This document shows, in pieces, positions 37,146 to 51,420 of a stretch of 64,000 bases of DNA. Origin of the DNA: Callaeas wilsoni (lineage: Eukaryota; Chordata; Aves; Passeriformes; Callaeidae); contig VWPU01011487.1 in the NCBI GenBank assembly GCA_013398955.1, forward strand, positions 62,001 through 126,000, written 5' to 3'. The notes under the pieces are model-generated. The model worked only from the letters and a program-made list of their open reading frames with translations. It was not told where the DNA came from and searched no databases. The position numbers were made by a program, and so were the translations under genes. How positions within the stretch are numbered: position 1 is the stretch's first letter; each line of letters opens with the position of its first letter.

Positions 37146-40100
37146 CTGCACAGAAGAAAAGAAAAAACAGTTGATTCAATAAATTTGAAAATTGACCCTT
37201 TAAAGAGTGAAGAAAGACTTGGGATGTCTGAACACATCCTAGACCACCACTGCAGCCTGGAAAGATGTACTAACAATCCCAGTGCAAAAAGCAAGTTCCA
37301 AAGCTACTTTTTACCAGAGAAAGAGTACAACATCTCAGACCAACAGAAGGAAGCTGAGGTTATCCTCTCTTTCATATGGCATATGAAGAGGCATATTCAC
37401 ATGAACCTCTTTGTCTCAAATAAGATGGGGTCATAGGGTGGCAAAGTCAACTTATCCTAGTGAGGTGAGGTGGACACTTGTGTCCGTAACACATGAATAC
37501 TAGCTCCTGCTCCAGCAGGGAATTCCTCGTACCAGTAGTCTGCTTGAAGCTAGAGGACAGAAGCAAACAGAAGCCCCCATATCACTTGGAAAGGATTAAT
37601 AGAAAGCATAATAAATTCTTGTCTTCTGTGATTGATACAGAATTGCCATTTGGCTTACAATGACTGTTGGTTGGCTTTCCTCTACCACCAAAATCCAACA
37701 AGTGAACTGATAGATATGTCCTCCTCCATCCCATCTGTGTGACAGCACGCGGACATGGACACCTGAGCTTGCTGTGGCTGCAACGTCTCCAGAGCTGTAC
37801 AGCTCTTGTCAGAGTGGCTCTGTACCCCATCTCATGCACCCAACTCATCCTCAAGCTCCCTTATCTCCTGCCTCTGCCACATGTCCCACTGCACGTCACA
37901 GACTGCATGCTGCAATCCTTTGCCGCATGCACGGAGCCAGCAGCAATGCACAACGCCAGCGTAAGCAGAGCAAGGAAAATCCATCTAATACACATCACAG
38001 CCCAACTCTTCTTTGGGGCTGAGAGTACACTGTGTCTCATGCTGTCAAGGACTTCACTGTGAGTGGCAGATAACTAATATTTAATCTAGTAAAGCAGGCT
38101 GTTAATAGTCTGGAATTGCTGTAATGTCCTGGCTGCTAAAGAGTTCTTCTTTTTTGTCACCGAAAATCCATTGCAACCCACTGGAAACTTCCTGCACCTG
38201 CCATAAATAACCACTGCTATATGAAAACATGGTAATTTTCCTTTTCTTCTTATCTATGGCAGCCCTGGTCACACTGGCAGCAAGGCATATACAAACTAAT
38301 GAGGTTAAAAGTTTTATTACAAACAGATGCTGGTTTTGACCAGCCCTACTGTAATGATGCCTCCCTGTATCTCTTTATCAAAGCTCAGCCAGTAGTCTTT
38401 GGTGATTTAAAAAAAACAGAATCAAACTTCAGCTTTTGCAGGGAAAGGCGAAGCTGCCTCTCTCAACACACAGATATTTGCTTCTCTTAGGCTTTGTCTC
38501 ATGTCCTCTCACACCTTGTCACTCAAATCTACAAGCCAAAGCCTCTGCAGTTCACTCTAACACCCCTGAACCCCAGCCAAACAGCTCTGATAAAAGGGAG
38601 AGCAAACAGCCAGATAAAATTGGCTGCTGACTTGTCTGCTGGCCTCACTGTACCCCGAAGCAGAGGCTCCTGCCAGCGATTACATCCTATGTGCATCCTC
38701 ATTAGCAATAAACTTCGGAAACTGGAAAAGCCGTCTCTGGATGGATTATACATACAGTATCCTCTCCAAGAATGACAGACTGATACTGTCTGGGAAAAAC
38801 TGAACATGCCCCATGTCACACAGGGAAGTGCTGTGATGTGTTACCAATAAAAGAGTAACGCGCACATTCTTTTCTCTAGGCTTGGAAAGGCTTGTTAGGC
38901 ACAGGCTTGTTTAAGAAGGCAAAAAGAATTAGTTTTAGAAAGCTGAGACAAATCACTGAAAATGCTCTTATATAAGAGATCTGATTTAAAACAAACACAT
39001 AAACCACACAACAACAACAACATCCCCCCAAAACCGTAGCTGTTTCCATGGGTTAGGGGTTACTGTATCATGCACATATAGGTGAAGTTTCCACATGGCA
39101 CAAACAATCTCAGTGCACTTTCATGGGAATGCACATCCCAACCAGTTCCAGCTGAGGACCACCCTCAGCTCAGAGGCACATTTGCCCTTGGCTCTTCTTG
39201 CCCCACTCCCTCAAAAGCTGATGCCCCACCAGGTGTTCAGTGCTGCTGACAGCAATAACAACCCTGCCACAAGAGAGCATTCTTACAGGCTGTGTTTTTA
39301 TTAAAGTTTTGCCTTCATTACTCAGTCCTAAGAGTTTTCTCAAATTATCTTTGATGTTCTGAAGTTTTAAATTCTAAAATCTAATTTTTTTTTACTCAAA
39401 TTTGCCATATTGCTACAAGTCCTGATCTAGATGTATTTTCCAACATTTCTACAGAAATGAGGCGGAAAGCATTTGGTTTGGAGGAATGTGCATTCAAAGG
39501 CACTTTCCATTTCAAATTTCCTCTTACACTCTCTAGTAAACTGAGATAATACCATCAAGCTGAATTTAGGAAAGCATAAATCCCTGTTCCAAATTTCAAA
39601 TTTTTGTCACAAAGCCACACTAGAATCAATGAGAACAGAATCGTTCCAGTAACTCATATTTGGCTTTCAGTTTACTGGCATGTTCTTCTTCATAAGGGAG
39701 AATTTTAAGAGGGAAACTATCCTTGAACTTAGATGATATTACAAAGGCCTCCTCACCACCACCATAGCTGAACAGTTACAGAATTAAACAGCAATTTGTT
39801 TCTCCATCCAGGAGCAGAGGTGAATAGGGAAGTATTTTTTTACAGCTGCGTCATTTCACGTCAGAGCACCCTCACCGTATCAGCTGAACCTCATGAGCGG
39901 GCACGCAGCTACTTCCTGCAGAGAGGGAACTGAACAGCAGACAAAAAAAATCCAAAATGAGAGCTGCGGCTGAAGGAAGAGGTTGAAAGGCAGTGGGATT
40001 TATGTCTATACACACACACACAACCTTAAAGAGGAATTCAGCGGTCAAGACTATCAGACATGTGACAAGGTGGTATTCTGGCAAGTCTCACACCATCAGC

Positions 40101-42582
40101 CAAGTACACCACGAATTTTCACAGTAGTACGTAGGATGTCAGGCAGGTTTCATGCAGGCACTTCTGAATTTCCCTTCTGAGCACAGCAGGTAGTTTTATA
40201 AACATATGCTCAAGAAAGCCTTGTGGCCAATGGCTGGGGGAAGAGAGGTGGGCATTAATTAAAGGCTAGATTGACTTACTGCAAAGAATAATGAGGTAAT
40301 AAATATACTGCCCTGTTAGCACCTGGGCTGTAACCTGTGGGCTGATGACGGACGGGTTGCCTCCATATAGCTTCTGGGACTGCTTGGTTCAGTCTTTGTT
40401 TTTGCTGCAGATGATTTATTACCTGCCATCCTACTGCATATTCATTCTGAAACTCACTCCCATCTAGAAGTGTGCCTGAACCCTGGCTGCACCTACTGCC
40501 AACAGAGAAGCATGGCTTTGGCAGGATGCTGAACCCCAGGAACCTCCCAAAGCTTGTTGCTTCTGGGATAGCCATGTCATACAAGTCTGCTCCTCAGCCC
40601 TGAGCACGGTCAAGGGAAGGAGGCCATGTACAAGTAAGGTGGGGCTGCTTTAGCTTCTTTTAAATCATCGATACTCTGCAAATGGCTGGCCAAATTAGGT
40701 AAGTGGAGAACTGTCAGTACCAACACCCAGACATGGACAGCAGGGGAGATGGCCTGTCAATCAAGAATTAAGAGAGGGGGAGTTGCTTAGATACAAGGCA
40801 CAAGCTTCACCTATTAGACAGGACAGCAGCAGGAGAAATGCTTGCTACCAGCTATGTGCCATTTATTTCTGAGCCGCTGTGTTTATTTTCACCACTCTGC
40901 AAGCTGAGTTACAGAGAGCTGCAACAAGGCCTTGATGTGGCAAGAGGGCTGCTGCACTGCCTCAGCCACAGCGGTCAAGTGCTGCTGCAGAGTAGTGCTT
41001 GCAAATCACTATCACTCCTTAGCAGACAGAACCCGCCGGTTGAAGGATTGACTTTGGAGATGACTGCACTTTATGTGGACACAGGGGAGGAAGCAGGGAC
41101 AGCAGTGTGAGAGCACACTGGGAACCAGGAGCAGAAACAGCATGAACCTCGAGGTGTGAGGAACAACGTGATTGTATCCCCAGGAGATGAGGAAAAGGAC
41201 TATCACACTGGCCACAGCAACGTGGAGAAACAGCATTTTCCAGGGGGCTACAAGCTTGCTTGGCCTTGGTCTGGTCACCCCAAAAGCCTTGAGAACCCAA
41301 GCAGCAAAGGGTGCTTAAGATACAGTCAAAGATTTCTTACAACTTTTCTTTAAACCCCACCCTTAACTCTAATGTGTTTCTTTTTTAAAAGTTACAGAGA
41401 AAAAGTTCTATACTTCTAGGCTGATAATTGAAACCAAATCTGCTGACTTCAAAGTTTCTTGAAGAACATAAATGGGAAACTGGGAAAGAATTTCACTTCT
41501 CGCTATCAAAGACATATCTGAGACAAAGCACATTTTGTAATATGAACAATCCATCACTCTTTCACAGGTTGTTCTACTATAGTAATACTTCTTGCATATA
41601 ATCTCTCCACTTATTTATATTTAGAGGCTGTGAAATTATGAACTCAGCTTCTATCTACAGCCTTCCATTTTCCAAATAGCGCTGGTTGACCTCTTGCTCA
41701 TCAGCACTCTTCTTTTCAACCCTACTGCCAAATTCTTCCCTCTAGCTAAACCAAAGTCACCTCCTCTGAAACTCATGAAGTCTGACACCAAATGAACAGA
41801 CTCGCTACATTTCTTCATTGCTAAGATGTGCTTCACCCCAAAATTGTTGAAAGTCCAGATGGGCATGGTTTTGCAAGCATCAGTCAGAAAGATTTAATGG
41901 CACACTGTACACCTCTCTATTAGGACAGTTCACTTTGGACTGACTTACTACCAAAAATCAGAAAAAAGCCGGAGGCTTTTGCCCTTCCTCCAAGCTCACA
42001 GAATACTGAAGTCAGAGTGAGTGCTGAGGGGGGTGGATTTTTTCCCCCTATAAAGGACTACCTCCTTGTGGGCTGATTCCATTTGGTTTACATGTAACCC
42101 TGGGGTAAGGATTTTAGTTTGTTAGTTTAAGAGGGGCGGCCAGTCTCTTTGCACTGGAACCATTTGAATTCTCCTCATGCCTTTGCTCTCTATCAGAGCA
42201 ATCTCCTAAATTAGTTCCAGTATGTTGACATTCCTTCCATCTGGTGTCTTTCCATTCAGCGGTATTTTTATTACTCTCCTAACAGCCACAGACAGAAGTA
42301 CCTTTCCACTGCTACAAAATGCTCTTTTATTAAAGGTCAGCCAAATCAAAAGAACAAGCGAGTTTGTTTTTAATTTTGGAGATGCAGACTAGAATAACCT
42401 TTTCATTCAGAAAATTCATGTATGACCCAATTACCTCTCTTGTGTAATAAGCCTTCAATTATTCTTCAAAAAGACATGCAAGTACTGAAAACTGTCTTTT
42501 ACCTTAGAAATTCAGCCTGATTCAGCTTTTGTGTTCTTGATTGTTTTACAGCCCCTTGGTATAATTTTTATGTAGTTTTTTT

Positions 42583-42599
42583 TAGTAGTAGTAGTAGTA
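42583..42599 (+). repeat. (TAG)5 microsatellite
   Basis: Five perfect TAG units and two further bases, flanked by T runs, inside intron 2. Confidence 0.9.
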
Positions 42600-42719
42600 T
42601 TTTATTACTTTTTTTTAACAGAGCATATGGCAGACATGAAAATATCCCAGGTCCAATGAGAAAACCTCTTATATGCATACACATAAATTGATGCATATGC
42701 TTAATTAAAATTGAAGATA

Positions 42720-43330
42720 TCAAGATATAAAGCATGTGTTTTAATGCTAAGCTTGTGTTAAATTGTTTTCCTGAATTATGGCCTTATTCAGCCAAATTGC
42801 ATCTCCTTTTAAATTAAAGGAATGTAGTTAAGATCCTGCAATAATCTTTTTAAATCAGACAGTATGCTGTAATTTACTTCCCAGTGAGGAGATTAAATCA
42901 GAATGAGAACCATTATCCTTGGTGAGGTTGTTTCTTAAAGAGCAAGACTGAGGATATGCAGATTGTGATGGTTTGCTATTTAAAAGGAAGGAAAAATGAC
43001 AGTTGCTAATTTGGCCACGATAACATGTTACACTAATTGTCTTTGTTTCAGCAAAGAATACAAGTGCTAACTCCCCTTTATTTAAATTATGATTAAAACT
43101 GTCGAGGAACTTCAGACAAGCAAATATTTACATTGCTAAGGTAGGACTGTGTAAATGGGAAGATGGAAATAAATTTCATCGCTGCTGACAATCAGTTTGA
43201 CATTTAAACTGGACCTGCCAGTGATCTCACACATTTGAGTTTATGTCATGTCCGATGAAGTGCTGTTTAGGTGATCACCCTAAATGGCAGGAAATTCATA
43301 AAGCTGGGGTAGGGTAACTAAAGAGTTAAG
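42720..43330. promoter_or_regulatory. Candidate intronic enhancer-like block (intron 2)
   Basis: AT-rich, non-repetitive and non-coding, with many homeodomain or TCF/SOX-like cores: TTAAATTAAAGGAATGTAG near 42812, ACTAATTGTCTTTGTTT near 43032, TTTAAATTATGATTAAAAC near 43081 and GATAACATGTTAC near 43019. Long AT-rich unique stretches like this in introns of developmental kinases are often conserved non-coding elements. Conservation cannot be seen here, so the call is a guess from composition. Confidence 0.25.
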
Positions 43331-44349
43331 TTTGTTTATTCTTGTTTCATTAGTATCTCCAGACACTTGAAATATTACTTGATGTTCTTGGATGTTATTA
43401 ACTGAAAACAATGAGAATAAAGCACTTGAAGGTCAAAAGCCTACATAATTAGAGGAAATCAATTAGAAATGTGGTTAAACAGTATCACTGCTGAAGTACT
43501 TTCTCTTGGCCAAAAAAAAGAATCGTTCCAGCTTTCCAACTTCCAACATTCTTGATTAAAGTCCAGTCATCCACATGATGTTTTAGGGACTTTTGGCTTT
43601 TTCAGGTGTTTTGCACACAGAAGGGGTGGGGTCATTAGGCACCAAAGTTTGTTTTGATTATGTCTGAAAACCAGGAGATAGCAGAGGCTGGGACAGACGC
43701 TGGGATTGCTCTGAACTGCCACAGCCTGAGACAGGTGACTGTTTTGCCACCCTGGCCCCTGGCTGCCTGCCCCGCCCTGAGGTGCACATGCAGCTGATGG
43801 CAGGGGACACTTGTCCGAGCCAGTGCTGCTGCAGGGATGCAGTTCCTCAGCAATGGCTCACGTCCACACACCTTAACAGCTGTCACACAGGCAGATTTCT
43901 GGCAATGCAGCTGTTTTTGCTGATGATACGGTGACTTGGCTGACACAGCTCCCCACACTGGAGACAGGCCTATGTGTGTGTGAAACACCAAGCGTGTTAA
44001 TGCTTTGTTGCATGAAGTCTGGCACAAAATGTGAGATTGAACATATATTTGGCAAGTGCAGTGAGTATCCTGGAATACTAAGCCACTGCTCTTACACACT
44101 GTCAGATTATCTCCCATTGCCTTTGGGGTTTGAAAGTAGAGCTGAACCAGTCTCCTGATTAAGCATGTAACCTAGCTCAAGCCATTGTGGACTGGCAGAC
44201 ACACGATGGAGAATCTCTCTGCTTTTTCTCAAGAGTACCAAAAAACGCAACCTAGAAAAAAAAAGTACGAAGTGCATCTTACTTGGGAGATCTGTATTTT
44301 GTGCCTTGTTAATGCAAAGGGTGCAGCACTCTTATAAGCAAGCATCCTG

Positions 44350-44400
44350 GCCCAAATTCAGCAGAGCACTTCAGCACACACTTTCCTTCAGTTACTCGTT
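44350..44400. repeat. Possible scrap of the ancient TTCAGCAAAGCACTTAAG-type repeat
   Basis: CCCAAATTCAGCAGAGCACT followed by TCAGCACACACT resembles the end of the palindromic repeat seen at 7058-7222. Only one end is recognisable. Confidence 0.3.
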
Positions 44401-47400
44401 TACGTTAATGCCATCATGTTTCACTGGCACCAAATTTTGATCCTAATATTTATTCATTCTTCAAGGGAAGATCTTCAGTAAACTATTTCTACAAACATGT
44501 TAGCTAATAGTCTGCTCATTTTTAAGTGCATTTTGCAAATAGGCAGACCTTTCTGTACGGTTATGCTGACCAAGGACAACTCTTTCAGCACAGAAACAGT
44601 GACGCAGACAACTGTATTTCACACTACAAAGACTCGAGCTCACTCCTAAATGTACCAAGTGTAACTTCACCCTCATGATTGGCCCAACACATGTTTAAAT
44701 GTTTGCAGAATGTTCTTTCCCTGGTTTAACTTTTATAAAGTATTGCCAGATGAGGCAGATTTTGCACTCAAGCTACCCCTGGAAAAATATGTTAGTTCTC
44801 AAAGGCTTTATTATAAAATCCTGGAGTTTTCAAGGCAAAAAAGCAATAGGGCAGAGGAAGGGCGAGGGGCAGAGGAGAAACAAACAGATGAATGGACAGA
44901 GGCATTATTCTACAAATTAAAATTTATGTGCTGAAATCAGAACACTGTCAGCAAAGCCAACTTCGTTTATCCAGTCCCTCTCAAGGAGTTTAAAGTCACT
45001 TAAAGGAGCACTTCCCTCACAGCCACACTCCACAGATTGCCAATTACAGCCCTGCTAAGAGGACGGAATTTCTTTAGTCACAACTGTACATCTGCTCTGG
45101 CAGAATTAGGCAAGGTACATGCCTTTTGATTAGGTTGCAAAGAGGTACCTCTAAAATGGAAACTTTGGTTTCCACACATCTGAATTTGCCTGGTATCAAT
45201 AAAAAAGATAAGCTTGTGTTTACATCAAGCAGACAAATTCAGAGGTTAATTGCTATTAGCAGGAAGGTCAAAAGGATACCTAAACAAGATCCTACTTAAG
45301 GAAAACACATGTTTGTAAATGCAATACAAAGAGCTTTCAAAGATATTACAGGGACATCCAGCACTGTCTATGCTAGGTATATCTGTGCAACCTGGCACCT
45401 ACTGAGAGAGCTGGCAGACATGCAGTGGTGGTCTGAAAACCTACAGTAAAAATTTGTGAGAGAGGAGTAAAATATCTCTAGGGTGGCTTCAGTTTAAAAG
45501 TTAAGCACCTGATCTAAGTTAGTCAGCTAGACTCCAACAGGAGCCTCCAATATGTCATTTATTCCACTTATCTGAAAAAACCACTCCCAGGAGGGAGCCA
45601 ACCACCCTGTGAAGATGCTGAACTCTCTTGACTAGAGAGGGACACTAGACTTGCAGCATACACCAACTGCATAAATTGTTGGATGGCTTAATTCTGGGGA
45701 GATTAAGCCCATCTCTTAGGGTTTACTGACTTCAACATTTTGTGTCAGCGGATAGCAATATTATCACTCTTTATGCATCACTCAAGAAGAATAGCTATGT
45801 GTTTAAAATCCAACTTTGAGAGGATACAAATCCTTCAGTCCTTGATGTAGTCCCTTAACTTCACAACAAGTACTCTTCAGCTTCAAGTGAAGCACACGCT
45901 CAAGAGCCCCTGAGCTCATACCCTCACCTCTGGGCAGCTCCTGTGGGCTCAGCTGCACAACCACACATCTTTCCAGTGCTGCCATATCTAAGTTACAGTA
46001 TTGGCTGCTACAGGCCACATACTGACTCTGACTGCTTGGAAAACACACCAAAATCTGACACAGGTGCTCGTCCTCCTCAGACAACATGAATTCTCCATCA
46101 TGGAGCTCAATGGGCTCTGCTGCAGATGCATTGCTCCTCCCTCCGCAGGACCGGAGAGGGAAGTTTTGCTCCCACAGGGCTTAGTGTCTGCTTCCTAAAA
46201 ATGCTGTAATCTTTTTCACTTTTACAAATATTTTAACTCAGTAAAAACTATTTAAAGTAAGGATGAGAAGGGCAGTTGGTCAAAGGACCGCAGCATGCTT
46301 AATATTTTTATTCCTGAGTTCCCATCCACATTTGAAGTAACTTTTGTTCCATTTGCAACCCACATGCTGACACAGCATCCCTCCCCTTTTCTGTTCCCAG
46401 ATCCTTTTAATGAGTTTATTCAATAAAAAGACAGATACTCATCTCTTTTCAAGTACAATAACATGCTTTTGAATAACTCAATATGTGATAGCGTAACAGT
46501 ACGCCAAGACAGCCCTTGTTTTAATCAGTCATATCAACTCTCAGAGCAGAGCTGCCATACACATCTCATCACCTTCTGCATTTACCTCATCACTACGGAA
46601 ATGTGTAGGGCTACATTCAGGCTTCCTGTTCTGCATGGAGGAAAAGGGGCGATACCTTGGGACAAGGCTGCCTGACCCAGGTCCTTCTGAACCTCTGGAA
46701 TCCACGTCCCAGGTCCACCATGCAGCCGCCCTCCTTGCAGCAACACACCTTTTGGCTGGTGTCTTTTAGCATGTACATCGCCTGACCCGCCCAGCTAGGG
46801 CTTGGACATAAAGAAACTGGCAAATCTTCCTACCTGTGTCCCAGGAAGAAAGGAGGTAGAGAAGGAAGACAGGGTAAGGAAACAGGAATGATAAGCCAGC
46901 CACCAGACTGACAGGAATTAAGTGTGCAGAGGTGGACAGGAGATGGATGCTGGGATTCAGGGGGAAAAGCTGCAATGACAGAACTGGCAACTCAAACTGG
47001 CAGGTAAGGGAGGACCAAAGTCCTAGAGCAGATAAGAGCAGTACTGTGCAGTCCAGGGAAAATAAAGCAAACGAGGACTGGTTTAGGGGCTGGGAACAGA
47101 AACAGACATCAGGCTGGTTCATGAGTGAGGGTGAAATGAAACTGAATTGTCCAGTGGGAACAAGGACATGAGGTGATACATGCAACCATCTCCCACCTGC
47201 CATCGACACAGTGAACTCACACAAGAAGTTCTTCCAAGGAAAGTGTTATGCATCTGGGAAACACTGGTAGCTCAGAGGGAAGGCAGTGCTCAAGGCAGTC
47301 TCATTGGTAAGGGATGGGTTACACAAGGAGTAGGGGTTGGTTCGGCGCACGATCTCAAGAAACATGAACATCAGGTCTGCAAGAACGTAACAGAGCAGTC

Positions 47401-47425
47401 AGGGAGGAAAATCACATTCACTAAC

Positions 47426-47546
47426 CTTCATATATGGTGATGATATGAGGGTGGCTGAGGGATGACATGATCTCAATCTCCCGTCTGATGTGAACCATAT
47501 CTTGTTCATCCTTAATTTTGTCCTTACGAATGGATTTTATTGCAAC
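47426..47546 (-). CDS. NUAK1: NUAK1 exon 2: kinase N-lobe with ATP-binding lysine
   Basis: 121 bp, 40 codons plus one base, residues 81-121. It starts [20 protein letters not shown] and continues [24 protein letters not shown] carries Lys84, the ATP-anchoring lysine of subdomain [11 protein letters not shown] is helix C with the Glu that pairs with Lys84. HPHII is typical of AMPK-related kinases. The acceptor is AATTTATAG and the donor AAG|GTTAG; phase 0 in, phase 1 out. Ser and Thr in [10 protein letters not shown] replace Asn and Ser of human, conservative changes. The preceding glycine-rich loop and the start codon belong to exon 1, which is not in the window. Confidence 0.97.
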
Positions 47547-50500
47547 CTATAAATTCAGGAAATCAAGCATTATTTTTGGAACTGAACAGATGCATCTAAT
47601 CCACTAAGAAGAGTTCAGAAAATAAATACAGATGTTAGGTGTTGGCAGAACGTGGAATGACCAAAACAAATCTTTAAAATACAAACCTCCATCCTCCAGC
47701 CCCCTCACTGTATCGCAATAAATACACTCTCATTACAGTAATGGGTGACATGAAATTTTAGGCTCTTCAGGTCTTAGGACTTCACCAAGGGGGAACACAG
47801 CAGCTTTTGGAAAGATCTCTGTACTAGCCTATGCACTCTCCTTATGCAAATGGCAAAATTCCCCAAGAGATTTTGATGGGAAGTACATTTGCTAAGACAT
47901 GATTGCATCTGACAATTTCAAACAGAAACTTCGGAGACAATTTCTCTGAAAAAACTTTGAGATCGCTGAGGGAACAGAGGCAGGGAATCCAGGGCGCCAA
48001 TTATGTATTGATATCCATGTTAATACATAAAGGATCCCATTACCACAGGTTAGTCCATGGTTTTCTAAAGAATGCAAACTGTTCAGGAGTTGTGATTTAT
48101 TCAAAAATCAGAAGAAATTAATCTTTGAAATTCACATCTAAATTCGTCCTCATATAAACCCAAGGCTTCAGGTCCTACACAACACTTATGCAATCACTGC
48201 AAAACCATATCCTTCCTGCATCCTTCCTCAATCAGCAAGCTTTTTTACAAGCATATCATGTGACTGGATATCTTTCCAAAAGGCAGGGTGGGAACAGAGG
48301 AAGTGATAGCTGAACTCGCAATATAAATCCAAATTATAACAGTCCTTGTGAGTGTGTGTATGTGTGCTGCCTGTGAAAAAAGGGCTTATCTGAACACCCC
48401 CATAAATAATCGTGGAGGTCATCTCATGCCCTATGAGAAATGCAGAAGGCAACAATGCAGAGAAGCTGGAGGGAGAGGGAAGGTGAGGGCATTGTGCATA
48501 CTGAATGGCAGCATGGCCTTTATTATACTCAATATTTACCCTGCATTGTTTTTTTTAAGCTAGAGTTCAGGGAATGAATTATCAGCTAGCTTAAAATCAA
48601 CAATATGTCTGAAAAACATCACTGACCTGCTGAGATGACCACCCTTTTATGGGTAAACCAAACTTGTGTCATTCTTTGCAGCCAACTACCGTGGACTTCT
48701 CCTGGGAAAACATTTGTAAATCTATGATTTACATTATTTCCCCAGTTATTTTAGGAAAAAAAAAATTTCACTGCCTACTTCAGTAATTGCAAGTGGCATG
48801 ACCAGTATTGTTTTCATTATATGATGCAGCATTGAGGATACTGAAGAAAGAACAGAAAAACTTACAATATTATAAAATTGAAATGTACATAAACAGGAGC
48901 CAGTTTAAAGGATCAGGTTTCCTACAAAGCCTTCAACTCTGAAAAGCAACATTGTTCAAAAAAGCATGAAGCACAGGCCCCATCCCCTTGAATTCCCAAA
49001 GATTGCTGCACGTGCTTAAAATTAAGTTCTTGATCAAAGATCCCTGCTTGAGGACTGCAGAACAAAAAGAAGTCAAGGGACAAAATGATTTGCATGTTAA
49101 AACCAAAACAACTATTTTTCTCTTCTTGACCTAAACATTTAGAATAGAGATTTTAAAAGTAAGAACATAACTAGTCTTATTTACATGGCACATATTTCTA
49201 GAAAAGGTAATACAAAAGATCTTGATTGAATGAGTGACCAAGATAGCCTCCAAGTAATTCTAGAGATGTAAAAGGCAACAAGCTCTAAAGATGACATTGG
49301 ATTTTTCCCCTTCCCACGTTTGCACTGGGACTGACTGCAAATGCAAATACACCCTGTATACAGAAGGATGTGGGTGGCTCTTGGAGCAGTATGTGCATTC
49401 CTGCAAGAAATAAATATAGACATGGGTAAAAACACATTTTTTATTAAAAGACAGCCTTGTACTTGGCTCTGAGGAAGAATTTAAGAAGGGTTTCATTGTC
49501 AAATATACAACGGGAAGCAAATTCTTCCCCATTCACGACTGGTAAAGTAATAACGGCAGCCCAGAGGACATGCCAATCTCCTGCTAACCGTGTGCTTCAC
49601 AAGACAGGACTTTTGCACATCTACCCGTAAGTACTGCAACTGGCCTCTGTGGAATAATTGTATATAAGTAAATATATTTTTAGATACAATAATGCAAATG
49701 GGATGGGAAAGTGTGGTGGCACTTTGTAAATATATGTTTGGATTAATATTCTAATGCAAACAGATGTATTGCCTGGGAACATATTTTTTAACAGGACCAG
49801 AGAGTTTACAGTCTCACAACCCACGCTGAAAATTACAGCACCTTAATTTATAAAAGCTGTTCCTAAAAGTTTACCCAAATTTCAAAGATGGTACATAAGC
49901 TCTCCTGAAAGCATCACTTCCCATTTGCAGGGGTAGATTTCAACAGCCCAGCCAAAGTACTTGGGATTTTGCCGGTGGCATCCAGGCTGCAACGTCTCAT
50001 CCCAATATGAGGAAAGAATACATGCTGAACACATCTCTTGGGTTTGAACATTCAAGACTTTCTCTTCCCTCACTCAGCTCCTTCAGATCACCGTGACCAG
50101 CACTTGGAAACAAGGAAAGACAATCGGCAGGTGTGAAATATCTTTAGTCCGGTGCTGTCAATGGAGCCAGGGCAGCTCTAAGCATCCATGGTCAGACCAT
50201 CCCCTGCGATCCTGACAAACAGCAAGAGCGCTGCGCGGGAGGCAGTGCCCTGGTATGTTACCAGTACAGGCACTCGTACGTAAGAGAGGTTTACTCACAT
50301 GAGCTAACAAAGTAGTATCACTGTCTATTTGCACAGCACATAAGCTGTAGACATTTATTATTTAAACCTTGATAAGCAAGTGGTGAAACAGCACAATTTA
50401 TCTGCTTTTAGAAGATGAGGAAATTGAAACACAAAGCTGACATGACTCCTAAAGGAAACAAGGACAGTAGCATCTCAGAAATTGCTGCCAGCCTCTCCCT

Positions 50501-51394
50501 CCCAAACTCTGCAACACACCATGGAAGTGCCTTATTCAGCAAACCATCTGGTTATTAAAGGATGATTTCTGATACCTTTCCCCATGTTCAATTGCTATTT
50601 TTCTCTTCAAAAAGGGCATCAGGAAAGTGAAAGGTTCAAAGGCATCTCAACAAACACCTTTTACCCCGTGCCATCTGCCTGGTGGCCTTCACAATCCCCA
50701 AGTGGATAGGTTCTACACTTCAAAGGCTACCAGCAGTGCACAGCCTTGCTGGTGACCTAGTCCGAAAGGCCAAACAGTGACTGATCGGTGTCAGCAGACT
50801 GTCACTGTCAGAGGTGGCATCCCAAAGCAGGATTAGTGGGGCAGGACAGCATTCATTCCAGCTCTTCCCTTCTGAGAAAGGGATTTCTGCCAGTCAAGTC
50901 TTTCACCTGCACTAGTCTGCTCAGACCACATCAGCAACAGTACTTGGGCTCACGTCTACTGATGTGAAAAAATCAACACAAATAAGAAAGCAGTCCAGTT
51001 GGGTTTTATTCAATATTTCACGGAAACATTACAAATCACGATCGCATTCTAGGTATTTATTACATGTTTCACCGTTCTCATATCTCTGAGCAAAATAAGA
51101 CCTGTAGCTTTATGTTATGGTATCAGACTGTAAAACAAGCCTCTGTTCCAGGTATTCTAAAATATCAATAATGGAACTTCTTTCATGAAATTTATTTCTT
51201 TCAGATATATATTCCAGAAAATACATTTTCAAAGTGTGCTTATGCTTTTAACACCAGATAGAGCTGGCTCAATTTTTCTAAACCCCAGTTACAGGACTGC
51301 TGCATGATGAACCTGAATAACTTCAGCATAATAGGAAGTAATACCAATTGAGAAATACCTTATGAAAGAACTTGTTTGTTCATTCTTAAGGTCC

Positions 51395-51420
51395 TTTTCT
51401 TTCTTTCTTTCTTTCTTTCT
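51395..51420 (+). repeat. (TTTC)n microsatellite
   Basis: About six uninterrupted TTTC units in intron 1, A/G-rich on the NUAK1 transcript strand. Confidence 0.9.

Larger units (their letters stand above)
37146..47425 (-). other. NUAK1: NUAK1 intron 2
   Basis: 10280 bp, phase 1, with donor AAG|GTTAGTG and acceptor CTTCTGTGCAG. The donor is slightly unusual (GTTAGT rather than GTAAGT or GTGAGT). It holds an (ACA)n run near 39007, a short CA run near 40010, a (TAG)5 run at 42583-42599, a candidate regulatory block at about 42720-43330 and a possible ancient repeat scrap at 44350-44400. Frames up to 160 codons exist on the minus strand (43635-44117, 46766-47224) but lack any recognisable domain. 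Confidence 0.9.

Noticed and set aside
43635..44117. 160-codon minus frame in intron 2
   Set aside because: No recognisable motif; Cys/His scattered without a zinc-finger spacing.
46766..47224. 152-codon hydrophobic minus frame
   Set aside because: Hydrophobicity comes from pyrimidine-rich DNA; no topology or family resemblance.
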